DNA of 64,000 bases. Source: Rhabditophanes sp. KR3021 (Eukaryota > Nematoda > Chromadorea > Rhabditida > Alloionematidae). The translations under genes were made by a program, and so were the position numbers. The DNA is taken from positions 1,178,001-1,242,000 of the forward strand of contig CAUJLY010000001.1 in the NCBI GenBank assembly GCA_963281155.1. The letters run 5' to 3'. How positions within the stretch are numbered: the first letter of the stretch is position 1; each line of letters opens with the position of its first letter. Under the pieces are notes generated by a model, which was given only the letters and a program-made list of their open reading frames with translations, was not told where the DNA came from and did not search any database. Shown here piece after piece: positions 27,001-35,133 of this stretch.

Positions 27001-28698
27001 ACTTCAGTTCTCTTAAGAAGACGAGACCAGATGAGTACGGCATTCACGATGCTTGGTTTGAGAGAAGTGACGCGCAGCCTCGATTTGTTGTCAAACCTTT
27101 CTCAATGACTTGTAATGAAGGGCAAAGTGTAACATTCTTCTGCAAAGTTATAGCTGCCTCTCCCCCAGTCGTGACCTGGCACAAAGAGTCCACTGAACTA
27201 CGACAATCCGTAAAGTACATGAAAAAGTACAACGGAAATGAATATGCCTTAACCATCAATAGAGTTAAAATGGAAGATGGTGGTGAGTTAACAGTCCGCG
27301 CTCACAATTCCTTCGGTTCAAAAGAAGAAACTTGCCAGCTGGAAGTAATCAAAAACCTAACTGCCTCCCGCACCAATATCCACGAAACCCGTCGAAAAGT
27401 CCAAATCCAAGAACCCCTTGAAAAGAAAGAAGCAAGGCTACCACCCTTATTTACCTTTTTGTTGCGACCACGTCTTATTCAGAAGCATCATTCTTGTAAA
27501 TTAATTTGTTCAGTCCAGGGAAATCCTTTGCCTAAGATTGAATGGTTGAAGGATGGTGGACCTGTTGATCAATCTCGAGTGCAGATTAACTTTAAGTCAG
27601 GTGTTTGTTCATTGGAAATATTCAATGCTAAGAAGGAAGATTCGGGAGAGTATGTTTGCAGAGCTACGTCAGAGTTAGGAGAGGATGAGACAGACTGTTT
27701 GATTTCAGTACAGGAACGAGGTGATCCATTGCCTTCTGTTTCGAGTTACGCGAATGTTAGACATAGACGAGTCCATGATGCTTTAAGAGCTTCGTCAACT
27801 GAAATCGAAAGATCGCAGAGTTCCTCGAATGTGAGGGCTTCAAGTAAATATAAGGAGTATTTTGATAATATGTCTAGTGCAGATGTGTTAACGAGTGCTG
27901 AAAAAAGAAGAGACTCTTCATATTCAAAAGAGACGTCGTTGCCTTTCTCAAGGGAATCGTCTGAAAAATATGTGTCCCGAGAGTCTCCTCTAGCAAAACA
28001 AAATGGAAAAGAGGAAAGATTGGTAGAAGATAACAAACCAAATACTTTCAAAATTGCTGAACACATCAAGCCAGTAATTACAACTGCTGGTTCCAGTGTT
28101 GCCTTCGAAGCAGAAGCACCTTCTGGCGAAGGAACATGGACTCGAAACAACAAGCCCATCAAAGAAAGCGACTCTGTGCGAGTTGTTGTGGATGGCTCCA
28201 AATATAAATTAATTTTTGAGAATGTAAAAGAAGAAGAAGCTGGAATTATCCAGTTTGAATGTAGTTTAGATGACAAGAAAGTTGTATCAATAGGAAACTT
28301 AGTTATTAATAGTAAGTGATTAATTATTTGTTTATTTAAGTATGTTTTTCCAGAAGAAGATAGTGCAGATTTAAAATTAGTAAAATTGCCTGAATCATTA
28401 ACATTAAATGAAAAGGAGGCTTATAAGATGTCATTAGAATTTGAAAGTGCCGAGAATTTGACAGTGCAATGGTTCAAAGATGGAGAAAAAGTAGAAAACA
28501 ATGATTATCATAAGTCTGTGAAGTCTGGTAACGCATTTAAATTAGATTTTAAAGTAAGTTGACTTCTCAACACTGATGGATCTTATTACCTAATTTTAGT
28601 CAATCGAAAAAAGCGATGCCGGAACATACGTAGTCAAAGTAATAAAAGACAAGAAAGCTATAGCAAAATATAGTGCTTATCTATGTGTATCACTTTAA
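1..28698 (+). CDS. unc-22: Twitchin (UNC-22-type giant muscle Ig/FN3 kinase), 5'-truncated by the window edge
   Basis: Giant sarcomeric A-band kinase of the titin family. Frame-consistent exons: 8-757, 3009-3209, 3253-3342, 3383-3664, 3731-3778, 3898-4278, 4474-4824, 5721-5883, 7103-8713, 9077-9423, 9466-9691, 9731-10083, 10123-10900, 11086-11917, 11958-12120, 12179-12875, 13090-14154, 14200-15153, 15233-15769, 16308-17176, 17215-17337, 17386-17611, 17654-19179, 19339-19845, 20190-21092, 21229-21902, 21985-22434, 22652-23894, 24005-24444, 25189-28311, 28354-28553, 28600-28698. Every junction phase agrees once one base is restored in each of exons 15233-15769 and 21229-21902. Order: partial Ig; Lys/Glu- and Ser-rich linker; Ig; five Ig; repeated FN3-FN3-Ig modules; kinase; four Ig. 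I count 27 Ig and 31 FN3, close to C. elegans twitchin minus its first two Ig domains. Long introns (758-3008, 4825-5720, 5884-7102, 15770-16307, 24445-25188) are AT-rich; three carry other coding sequence. Family assignment is very secure; exon edges are inferred. Confidence 0.97.
8..757 (+). other. unc-22: Twitchin N-terminal exon: partial Ig domain and basic/acidic linker
   Basis: The frame is open from about base 8, just after a TTTAG acceptor. The first 75 or so codons are the back half of an Ig domain (Cys, then VSWF, then the AGRYKA F/G-strand motif). A tandem run of DEKK/KKDE codons (about 245-320) and a Ser/Arg/Pro-rich segment with repeated RLVELKK follow. The donor GTACGT at 758 ends the exon in phase 0 and matches the acceptor at 3008. 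Twitchin has a comparable unstructured linker at this point. Confidence 0.85.
1288..2208 (+). CDS. 306-codon ORF inside a twitchin intron: nested gene or alternative first exon
   Basis: Uninterrupted ORF starting at an ATG in good context (CTAAACATG) inside the 2.25-kb intron 758-3008, same strand as twitchin. The protein is basic and Ser/Pro-rich with no signal peptide or membrane segment. It has two clear copies of a unit, SMSDIRAFVI...ILDFDTPI (about residues 75-118) and SLSDIHEFVI...ILDLAVPI (about 171-210), and a weaker third copy near residue 270 (SSSSITGF...FDTPIPEE). I recognise no family. An in-frame donor (ACG|GTAAAA at 2173) is in phase 0, matching the twitchin exon at 3009, so it could be an alternative 5' exon of a short twitchin isoform instead of a separate gene. 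Internal repeats and open length argue for real coding. Confidence 0.6.
   Translation: MTYFPNQPFTDSDLRTRLSFESLHSIDAKVRDWKRRNHEQQILNADKDYESDSASIPPPTPLPLLKDDENSRRKSMSDIRAFVITKLPKGNAKASILRTILDFDTPIIPENESDNESDFNRKSPNLFLRVNGLQKCKSATSNLCSQPKERPKQRRNSLTKNFILPQNRHPLLRSKSLSDIHEFVINKMKEGRCKKNILLDILDLAVPIPSEIDSIKDEIASLKEWAASLKATQIPTRKLTPVPCQLKLARSNLRPTQKGLFHSRSSSSITGFNKTNIFDTPIPEENEGGIKSPTTVKNTTIARLLT
6006..6789 (-). CDS. Nested antisense gene in a twitchin intron; predicted tail-anchored membrane protein
   Basis: Lies wholly in the intron 5884-7102. Exon 1 (6789-6750) encodes MGNKSKKKGGKGL; a 46-bp GTGAGT...TTTTAG intron leads in phase to 6703. Two models follow. Without more splicing the ORF stops at 6423 (106 residues). 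With a GTAAAG donor at 6469 and a TTCCAG acceptor at 6377, it continues through 6376-6006 to give 214 residues. The second part has a charged Glu/Lys helix region and a C-terminal hydrophobic span (about 20 residues before RKIYSMGI), which suggests a tail-anchored protein. The sequence between the two models (6469-6377) also looks partly coding, so the junction is uncertain. No family recognised. Confidence 0.55.
7103..8520 (+). other. unc-22: Twitchin tandem Ig block (five Ig domains)
   Basis: One 1.6-kb exon encodes five consecutive Ig domains, each with a Trp core and a D.G.Y/W-type F strand, then enters the first FN3 at the KPPKGPLETKN boundary. The first domain opens with GKKVEKWDNP, a very conserved twitchin segment. 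No frame break is seen. Confidence 0.92.
11918..11957 (+). other. unc-22: GC-AG intron in twitchin
   Basis: The donor is AG|GCAAGT and the acceptor GATTTAG; the intron is 40 bp. Joining across it gives DDRVDLDWQ, the FN3 start expected from the other repeats. No GT donor gives a continuous frame here. Confidence 0.85.
15321..15325 (+). other. unc-22: Apparent 1-bp deletion (frameshift) in a C homopolymer within a twitchin FN3
   Basis: The exon opening at 15233 reads correctly to IQWVP and then leaves the FN3 frame and meets a stop near 15364. The expected PTDDGGAKIEEY continues in the +1 frame from the same five-C run. Six C residues would restore the frame and give the phase needed at the 15769 donor. 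Best read as a homopolymer consensus error. Confidence 0.85.
19207..19304 (+). repeat. Short tandem repeat (about 30-bp unit, three copies plus a part) in a twitchin intron
   Basis: Units begin TGTTC(T/C)TTTA and contain AAATCAACATGAAG. Copies lie at 19207-19236, 19237-19266 and 19267-19293 (27 bp), with a partial fourth at 19294-19304. They fill most of the intron 19180-19338. Confidence 0.85.
21361..21365 (+). other. unc-22: Apparent 1-bp deletion (frameshift) in an A homopolymer within a twitchin FN3
   Basis: The exon opening at 21229 reads correctly to GYILEK and then shifts. The continuation TNSPWSKVTF...NILDT lies in the +1 frame after the run of five A. Six A residues would restore a KRE sequence and the phase at the 21902 donor. 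It has the same signature as the break at 15321. Confidence 0.85.
24482..24894 (-). CDS. Nested antisense small gene in a twitchin intron, function unknown
   Basis: Lies inside the intron 24445-25188. Proposed exon 1 (24894-24786) starts MISNFSKSPS and is rich in Lys/Arg. Exon 2 (24729-24482) gives a predicted helical segment containing SDKNVEAILINVLRG and DLILNMNSQTNLEIVKLIF. The join (donor GGTG|GTAAAT, acceptor GGACAG) is phase-consistent and gives 118 residues, but the acceptor lacks a pyrimidine tract. A simpler alternative is translation from the ATG at 24724 (80 residues). Base composition is richer than the surrounding intron. I do not recognise the protein. Confidence 0.42.
25929..27070 (+). 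other. unc-22: Twitchin kinase domain with linker and autoinhibitory tail
   Basis: After the last FN3 comes the conserved linker ending WKQYYPQPVEIKYD. The kinase core runs from about 26109 to 26875. It has the glycine loop GVGAFGVV, the ATP lysine in FAAKF (codon at 26196), the catalytic motif HLDIKPEN in place of HRD (Asp codon at 26472), DFG (Asp codon at 26532), a GTAEFAAPE activation segment and an HPWF end. The HLD variant is normal for twitchin. About 60 residues then lead to the next Ig; in twitchin this segment is the C-terminal regulatory tail that blocks the active site until it is released. All catalytic residues are present, so an active enzyme is expected. Confidence 0.95.
27071..28698 (+). 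other. unc-22: Twitchin C-terminal Ig domains (four) with Ser-rich linker
   Basis: Two Ig domains directly follow the kinase tail (QPRFVVKPF... and LFTFLLRPRLIQK...). A Ser/Arg/Glu-rich linker of about 100 residues (27715-28035) comes next, then two more Ig domains ending in KKAIAKYSAYLCVSL and a TAA at 28696. The last two exons (28354-28553 and 28600-28698) carry the final Ig. C. elegans twitchin, as I remember it, has five Ig domains here, so one appears to be replaced by the linker. Confidence 0.88.
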
Positions 28699-28882
28699 TT
28701 TGTTGTTGTTTCAAAGAATTTTATATCATTTTTAAATATGTTTATATCAAATTATTCAAATATAGATGTGATTTTTTATATATTGTACTCAAAGAGACAA
28801 ATCCTTTTTATATAGACAAATATAGTTATTGAGACTTTTGATATAATTTTATTAGATTGTGTGGTTTTTACTATTTATGGTG

Positions 28883-28888
28883 AATAAA
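28883..28888 (+). promoter_or_regulatory. unc-22: Candidate poly(A) signal of twitchin
   Basis: AATAAA 185 bp after the twitchin stop, in an otherwise featureless AT-rich 3' region (28699-29100). Confidence 0.6.
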
Positions 28889-29099
28889 GATTTTAATTAA
28901 CTTGTGTAATACTTATTTAGTTGTTTAACTGTTCTTGGTAGTTGCATAAGGTGTTTTATTTAGACAAGTTGATGGTTAACTGCAAATGTTTCTATTATAT
29001 GTAATCGAACACATTTATATGCATTACCCTTTCTATATGTTCTTTAAATTCTCTTTGCAAGAAAATTAAACTTGCGGAAACAGAACCTTAATGGAATTC

Positions 29100-29538
29100 A
29101 TTGAATAATCCTAACTCCCTGTCCGATTTGGATCCATAAACAATTGTCTGCCCAAAAAATGAAACACTTAATTCCACATTCCTCCACCACAAATTTCACG
29201 ATTGCCAACTATTACTTTATGGTAACCTTCGAACAAAGATTTAACATCTCTCTCAATCAAATAAGATTGAATTGTTTTTGCAAAACTTCCCTCAAGCTGA
29301 GAATTAATTTTTCACGAATTGAGCCCTTCTTTTTTAGCTAAATTATCAGAAGATATTATTATAAGACTTTTTTTGAAATAACCTTACCTCATGGTGGTAC
29401 ATATACTGCATTATAAAAAGTTTCACGACTTGATGCCGTATTCGTGTTTATCAGGGTCGAATTAGTATAAGTCGGTAATTTATTTAAAATTTTGATCCAG
29501 GCCACCCGGTGCCCGAGCCTTACAAAATGAGGTATCAT
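29100..29538 (-). pseudogene. Decayed two-exon gene of unknown family, four in-frame stops
   Basis: Reading the minus strand from an ATG at 29538 gives a coding-like peptide (VRLGHRVAWIKILNK, then NTASSRETFYNAVYVPP). A TGA follows at 29391-29389, then a clean GTAAGG...TTTAG intron (29387-29338, 50 bp). The frame continues in phase into a second coding-like segment (INSQLEGSFAKTIQSYLIER, GYHKVIVGNREICGGGMWN). Further stops are a TGA at 29314-29312, TAA at 29170-29168 and TAG at 29113-29111. Splice sites and frame survive but stops interrupt it, which is what a recently dead gene looks like. I cannot name the family. Confidence 0.5.
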
Positions 29539-29804
29539 TAATATAAATATTTTGTCAATTTTAAATTATTTTTGATATTAGCAGAACTAAGACGAACTTG
29601 CGCAATATTATTATTTTGTAATGTTTGAAAGATGAAATTAACTGAGCATGAATCAGAAAAATCTGGATTAGGATAATTCAGCACCGATGTAATAAAATAC
29701 GTGCCATATGTATCATCATTTGAATGTACAAATGGAGCTACACAGACCAAAGTAAAAAGAAAAATCCTATACATTTTTAACACAGTGAATATTACTACCT
29801 CCAT
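29538..29804 (-). pseudogene. Truncated duplicate of the first exon of the IgGFc-binding-like gene
   Basis: The peptide MYRIFLFTLVCVAPFVHS (signal peptide; ATG at 29774, with an upstream in-frame ATG at 29804) followed by DDTYGTYFITSVLNYPNPDFSDSC is a close copy of exon 1 of the gene at 30447-32203. Similarity ends where the parent reads its Gly-rich segment; here the frame runs to a TAA with no matching donor and no second exon. The upstream flank is also shared with the parent promoter, for example the ATATCTAATCAGTAAT blocks near 29840 and 32262. It may still make a short secreted peptide, but it is best called a partial-duplication pseudogene. Confidence 0.7.
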
Positions 29805-30446
29805 TTCTTAACTTTATACGACAGCTCAATTCTATTCTATATCTAATCAGTAATTACACTGAAATTTCTCCTAATTAGTCGTCAATTGTAATCACAAAAA
29901 CCACACACCTTTTTGGATTAAACTTATGGAGTCTTCTTCGAAAGTCGGGTTTTTATATTTACCTTGATTAAACATAAAAAATATTTAATACTTCCCTGTT
30001 ATCTGACCTAACACAATGCTCTAAAGACAAAACTATTTTTATCAGTTATTTTATTTTCATTTAATAGTTTCTCATAAAAGACTATCATTATTATATACTT
30101 TTGTACCAGGAATCTTATGAATTAATGATATTGCCTGCAATTTGCAAATAAAAGATTTGATACTTTTATCAGATGATTTATGTTCATGAAAAAATACAAC
30201 TGATAATATTACAAAAGTTAAATGAATTTTCAAATACTAGAAGTAAAGCCTACTTAAATATGGTATGTTTCGGAAGTAAGGTCTTTATAATTTATCTTGA
30301 TAGATAAAATATGTATAGTTAAAGAAATAAAACTTCTTGCTTGCGTTGTTTTACATAATGATTTTTTGATAATAATCTCATTTAATAGTAAATTATTTTT
30401 TAACTGTATTAAATATATAAAAGTAGGGAAATGAAAATTGTTTATT
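29805..30446. other. Intergenic: duplicated promoter block and 3' flank
   Basis: About 29805-30080 resembles 32215-32490 upstream of the intact parent gene (shared blocks include ATATCTAATCAGTAAT and a degenerate CC.GTTATCTG..CTA.CACA.). The rest up to 30446 is AT-rich 3' flank of the parent gene; I see no gene in it. Confidence 0.55.
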
Positions 30447-32203
30447 CTACAAATTCAATGCAACAAATATCAAACTAAATACGCATATTAATAAACTATT
30501 CTCAACTTTCTCACTGCTTTTAGTTGTTGTCATTAACGGAGTTGGAGTTGTTAAGAGATTTATAATTGAAGTTTTTGAAGTTTTTGAAGCTTTTGGAGAT
30601 ACTGTCGTTGTTGTAGTTGTGGTTTTAGTTGTCGTGGTTGTAGTTGTCGTCGAACTTGTGGTTGGAGCTTCAGTTTTTGTTGTAGTAGTCGTTGGATAAG
30701 TATTTAGACCGTCGCCTCCTGGATTTAGAACCTTCTGAGTGTTAGTAGATGTTAACATAGATACAGAAAATCCCAAAGAGTAACCATATGAAGATTGTGA
30801 ATTTACATTATTTCCACAAATATATGCTAAATAATTGCCATCGCTGTAAAATGTATTAAATAGGTTCACTTGAACTTGTATGACATAGCAAGAATATTGA
30901 TAAGCGTTTGGGAAAAAGTTTCGTTTGATTAATTCATTTGGTATTTTGACGTCATTTATTCTAAAATTATCAGGGTTTATATCATTTCCGCACACTTCTA
31001 ACGATGATCCACCAATTGTATTATAAAAAGGAACATATCCAGTAATTGTTTGAGACATATCAGGGATATTTGTTAAAAATGCACTTGTGATCATGTTTGA
31101 ATCTGAATCTCTATTACCTCCTAATCTGGTAGTTCTAATTTTTGTGTATGTTGATCTAGAAGAAAAGCCATCAGAACTCTTTGAATTGATTGAGATACTT
31201 TTGCCCATATTAACCGAAACCTTGTCTTCTGTGGTTACTCTGTATTTTAGATTATTGAAAACTAATAGATTGCTAGAACATTCAACTGCATTAGGTAATT
31301 CATAAATATAATTTGTAAATTGTGATGAAATTCCCTTAATATCACCATTGCCGTCCAAATAACTATGACAGTCGTAATTTTGGATAGGCAGTAAAGTAAA
31401 AGCAGAATAGTCACAAGCCGACGTTGAATCAGATGCCGCATTTCCGCTAGCAAAGGATAAGTCAACACAAGGTACATTAGCCACGACTACGAACTCCCTA
31501 TTAGCAACAATAGTATATGAAATGTCTTGGTCTGATGAGTCGGAAACAAAAATAGCTTGACGTTCTCCAACAGCACCTGCTAAAATAAATTGGTTTACTG
31601 ATGCTATACTCCCATTCTTGTATTGAGTAATAAAACCTCTTATAGGCGGGCCATTGTCTAATGCCATCAGTGAAATTAATCCGGGAGTTCCATTCGAACT
31701 TTTTGGTAGCTTTACTTTATATTTGTTTCCTAACAAAAAATCCGGATAAACTAAATACATATCACCGATTGTTTGGCCATTGAAATTACCAAAATTAACT
31801 TGGACAAGTACCTTAATAGGGTTATCGGAAGTGATTATGATTCTATTATCAGGGATTGTATAAAGTTGATTCATTCCATTGTAATTATTAAATAGAAAAT
31901 ATTTGCAATCTAGATTTATCTAAAAAATACTTTTAAAGTCGAATAATTGACTAAAAAACTTACTGATCCTCCTCCACCGTTAATATTGACAAACTGAACA
32001 TTCATATTAATGTTACTAAGCCGAATAAGAGCAACACTATTAACTGCCTTTGTGTGAAATATAAAGTTGACTGTGCATGAATCAGAAAAATCCGGATTAG
32101 GATAATTCAACACCGACGTAACAAAATGCGTGCCATAGGTATCATCATCTGAATGTACAAATGGAGCTGCAAGCAACAACGTATAAAGAAAAACTTTATA
32201 CAT
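30447..32203 (-). CDS. Secreted or surface protein with IgGFc-binding-type domain and Thr-rich stalk
   Basis: Two exons, 32203-31964 and 31919-30447, joined in phase 0 across a 44-bp GTAAGT...TTTTAG intron; 570 residues. The start ATG at 32203 gives the signal peptide MYKVFLYTLLLAAPFVHS. The middle (about residues 100-440) has the beta-rich, Cys-poor pattern of the IgGFc-binding protein N-terminal domain common in nematode surface proteins, with motifs such as GERQAIFVSDSS and REFVVVANVPC. A mucin-like Thr stretch follows (about residues 470-515), and the chain ends in a hydrophobic tail (LLICVFSLIFVALNL), which suggests a GPI anchor or short membrane anchor. Likely a cuticle- or gut-surface glycoprotein; the exact role is unknown. 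The domain call is from pattern memory only. Confidence 0.8.
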
Positions 32204-32871
32204 CTTTGACAAAATGAATGGTAGTACAATTTTTCCTGTATTTAAGGCCTAAAGCATGTTTATATCTAATCAGTAATGACATTAAAATTAATTCAGAATT
32301 GTTCTTTAAAACGATTCAGAAAAACTGCCTAAATGTTAAATCAAACGGGTGGGATGCTTTATCGAGAGTGGAATTTTAAAGTTACTCATAAAACATGCAA
32401 AATTATAAACATAAAATTTTTCCCGTTATCTGCCTAGCACAGCGCTTTGAATATAAGATCATTTTAATCAGTAATTTATTTTAATTGCTGTAAAAATATT
32501 TTCTTATCAAAAATTATACTCATTTTCTAATATTTAAAAATATACGCTTTGAATATTCTAAAAGATTTATTACCGTATCTTTTAAATAAACAACAGGACT
32601 CGATTTTTGATCAGATAATTCTACTATTCAATTTTGAAATGAGAGAAATAAGATTTACTTAACATTTACACATTTCGAATAAACAAAAGATATTTATATT
32701 TGGCACAAACATTTATTTGAATATTAGTAAAAAATCTACTTGATTTCCCTACTATTAATTCCGAAATGCCGTAAATAATAAATATAAAAAAAAGTAAAAT
32801 ATGAAAATAATAACATAACGAGATTTTATCTGATTGAAAGTGTCTTTACAATTGCCCAGCGTAGAATATGT
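32204..32871. other. Intergenic: promoter of the IgGFc-binding-like gene, otherwise empty
   Basis: 32204-32490 is the upstream region shared with the partial duplicate near 29805-30080. 32490-32871 is AT-rich and is the 3' flank of the next minus-strand gene. No ORF or RNA gene is evident. Confidence 0.5.
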
Positions 32872-34018
32872 TCAAAGGCTTTCATGTAACAAACTGAAGC
32901 ATATAGAAGGCACATTATCGAGATCCTTCAACAATAAACGGTGAAGTTTTGTGTTGAAAGAAGCTGCACAGTTTCCTACTTTTTCAGTTTCCTCTGCATT
33001 TCTATTATCTTTAACAATTGTTGCTAAGAGACTATGCATAGTATCAAAATTAAAATCATTTGGTGTTAATTTTGTTAGTACATCCGAAGCAGGCTTTAGA
33101 GGAGTATACAAATCTTCTTTTGCAGCATCATCAATCGAAATTTGTTCCATTACAATTTCTGATGTTTCATCAGTAATGATCGGGCATTGTTCATTTGCTA
33201 CAATTTGCCTTGATTCATTATTATCACTATCCCCTGAATCATCAAGGATTGTTTCGACTGCTTTTATATTCCCTTTCGTTGATCCTTTGCCAGAAATATT
33301 TGTAGGTGCAATTATCAATTTCTTTTTCGGTGAAAATGTTGATTCATTATTTTTCATCAGCAACTGATTGACAATTTCTGCGGTTCCCTTTGAGAAACTC
33401 CCACAATCTTTTTTGATAAACTTTTCATCATTTGCTAATCTGTAAAATAATATTTAAAGAATAAAATAGTTGCGAAACATACCCTGTCATATTGTCATGA
33501 TTATCTAACATAAATTGAAGGAAAGAAATAGGAAGTGATGATGCATCTAGAAATTTCGACACGTAAATTCTGCAGTTTGCTTGCAATTGAGAATAACTTT
33601 TTACATCAATTATGTTGTCACATTCTGATTGTTTCTCTCTAATGTATTGATAGATGTTTAAGTATGTGTCCGATTTTTCGGGATCACAATTATCAATTAG
33701 TGCGTTCAAACCGTTTGTAATATCCGTGTATGAAGGTTTATTTGGCAGAGTAAAAATCGAAATATCTGAAGGCTTTAGAGGAGATAAATAGTCCGTATAA
33801 GATGAAGCTACACTTTCAATTTTTTCCGGTTTAGTGGAGAGTGTGCTCGAGAAATCAGTTAACGAGTTATCTTCGTCAAAGACAATATCCGAAAAGTCTT
33901 TCCGCGAACTTGACGACCCTGCCGTTACATTTAATTGTAAAACTCTCCTTCTTTTAAATGCTTGCTCACTATCTAATGGACCAATACAAGATTTACGCTT
34001 TGATATTACTTTAACCAT
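32872..34018 (-). CDS. Orphan protein with nuclear-localisation-like N-terminus and a duplicated domain
   Basis: Two exons, 34018-33483 and 33439-32872, joined in phase 2 across a 43-bp GTATGT...TTACAG intron; 367 residues. ATG at 34018 (MVKVISKRKS). The N-terminus is basic with AFKRRRVLQL, a likely nuclear signal, then Ser/Asp-rich. Two related modules follow: one from DYLSPLKPSD (about residue 90) to ISFLQFMLDN (about 178), and one from DLYTPLKPAS to ICFSLLHESL at the C-terminus. No signal peptide or membrane segment. I do not recognise the family; the frame and internal repeat argue it is real. Confidence 0.72.
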
Positions 34019-34556
34019 CTTAAATTGAATAATAGAATTAGAAACTAATAAGTGCAATTAGATACAACCTAAAATACCGTAAAAATTAATAAAGAATAGC
34101 TTGGTGTTTTAAATAATATCCCCGTAGATAATTAGCTATTTAAATGCCTTGTTTTGGCATTGAAAGTTCGTCCTTTTAGGTAGATGCCGCCAAAAGAAAC
34201 TAACACATTACAATTTCAAATATTGCTACACGTTTGGGATATCGTTGTTATCTCGTTATGAATGCAAATTTGTATCACAAGAAACAATTGGGGAACAGTT
34301 TATTTAGACTAGATCAACTTAAGTATTTTATGATGTGATATTGCATAATATGTTAATAAACATTAATTAGCATTGAATGGAACCTAATTTGTGTAAGCAA
34401 AATGTAATTAGTAATTTAATTATTGCAATTTACGTTTTCCTTAAAGCTTGAAATGATCTGTGTAGATTATCTTACTTAGCTGGAATAACTCGACAAAAAG
34501 AAATAATTCAATATCAAGGTTATGACATATTCCGATGTGATATAATTTTGAGACAT
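34019..34556. other. Intergenic, no gene seen
   Basis: AT-rich sequence upstream of the orphan gene at 32872-34018. No convincing ORF, RNA gene or repeat. Confidence 0.4.
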
Positions 34557-35133
34557 TTAATAAGGAATTATCATATCGCCTTTAGAATGGAGCTTAATAA
34601 TTGGACAATTCATTTTGATCATGTTTTCCTCATTCTTTATGGCAATACTGTCTCTGGTTGTTACCAAACTACATAATCTTTCCTTTAAATAATTTCTTTA
34701 AATAAACTTGTTAAAAATGATTGTTTCATTCTATTTAAAAATTAGGTTTACTTCATGTCAAAACAAAATTGACAATGAATAACATGCAATCATTTGCATC
34801 AAGTTTAATAATTGCATAATAAAAAGTACAATAGCAAGTTTTTATTGATAAATAATTAAGAAGATATTTTTTACTTACAATAATAAAAGTTTGTTATCAC
34901 ATAAGTTGGAAATTCGAGTGAAATACGGCTAATATATTGAACAACAGCTTGTCCCATATTACGGACATTGCCCTTTCATTAAAGTCACTATTGACATTCC
35001 ATTGTCCAACAAAGCAAGTTACGTAGGGTAGCAAGATACCTGGTAGAATCATCCGAACTTCTGTTGTTGTAGACATTTCTAAACGAATAGGTACTTCAGC
35101 GATTGTAATTGGCAAGAATTTTAATTCATACAT
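34557..35133 (-). pseudogene. Possible remnant of an alpha/beta-hydrolase gene
   Basis: On the minus strand a segment at 34653-34557 reads IKNEENMIKMN then CPIIKLHSKGDMIIPY, very like the acid-residue region of ABHD-type alpha/beta hydrolases (CP.l.lH...D..IPy). Upstream, near 34970-34880, another frame reads MGQAVVQYISRIS, reminiscent of the helix after the nucleophile elbow, with the nucleophile Ser missing. A separate 78-codon ORF (35133-34897) overlaps it. The pieces cannot be joined in one frame with good splice sites, so I read this as gene debris. Low confidence. Confidence 0.28.

Noticed and set aside
29410..29520. GC-rich patch with GGTCGAATT, considered as a tRNA
   Set aside because: No cloverleaf pairing or A-box; the minus strand reads as a degenerate exon instead.
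30580..30700. Low-complexity GTT/TTG run on the plus strand considered as a microsatellite
   Set aside because: It is explained by the Thr-rich mucin-like stalk codons of the minus-strand gene.
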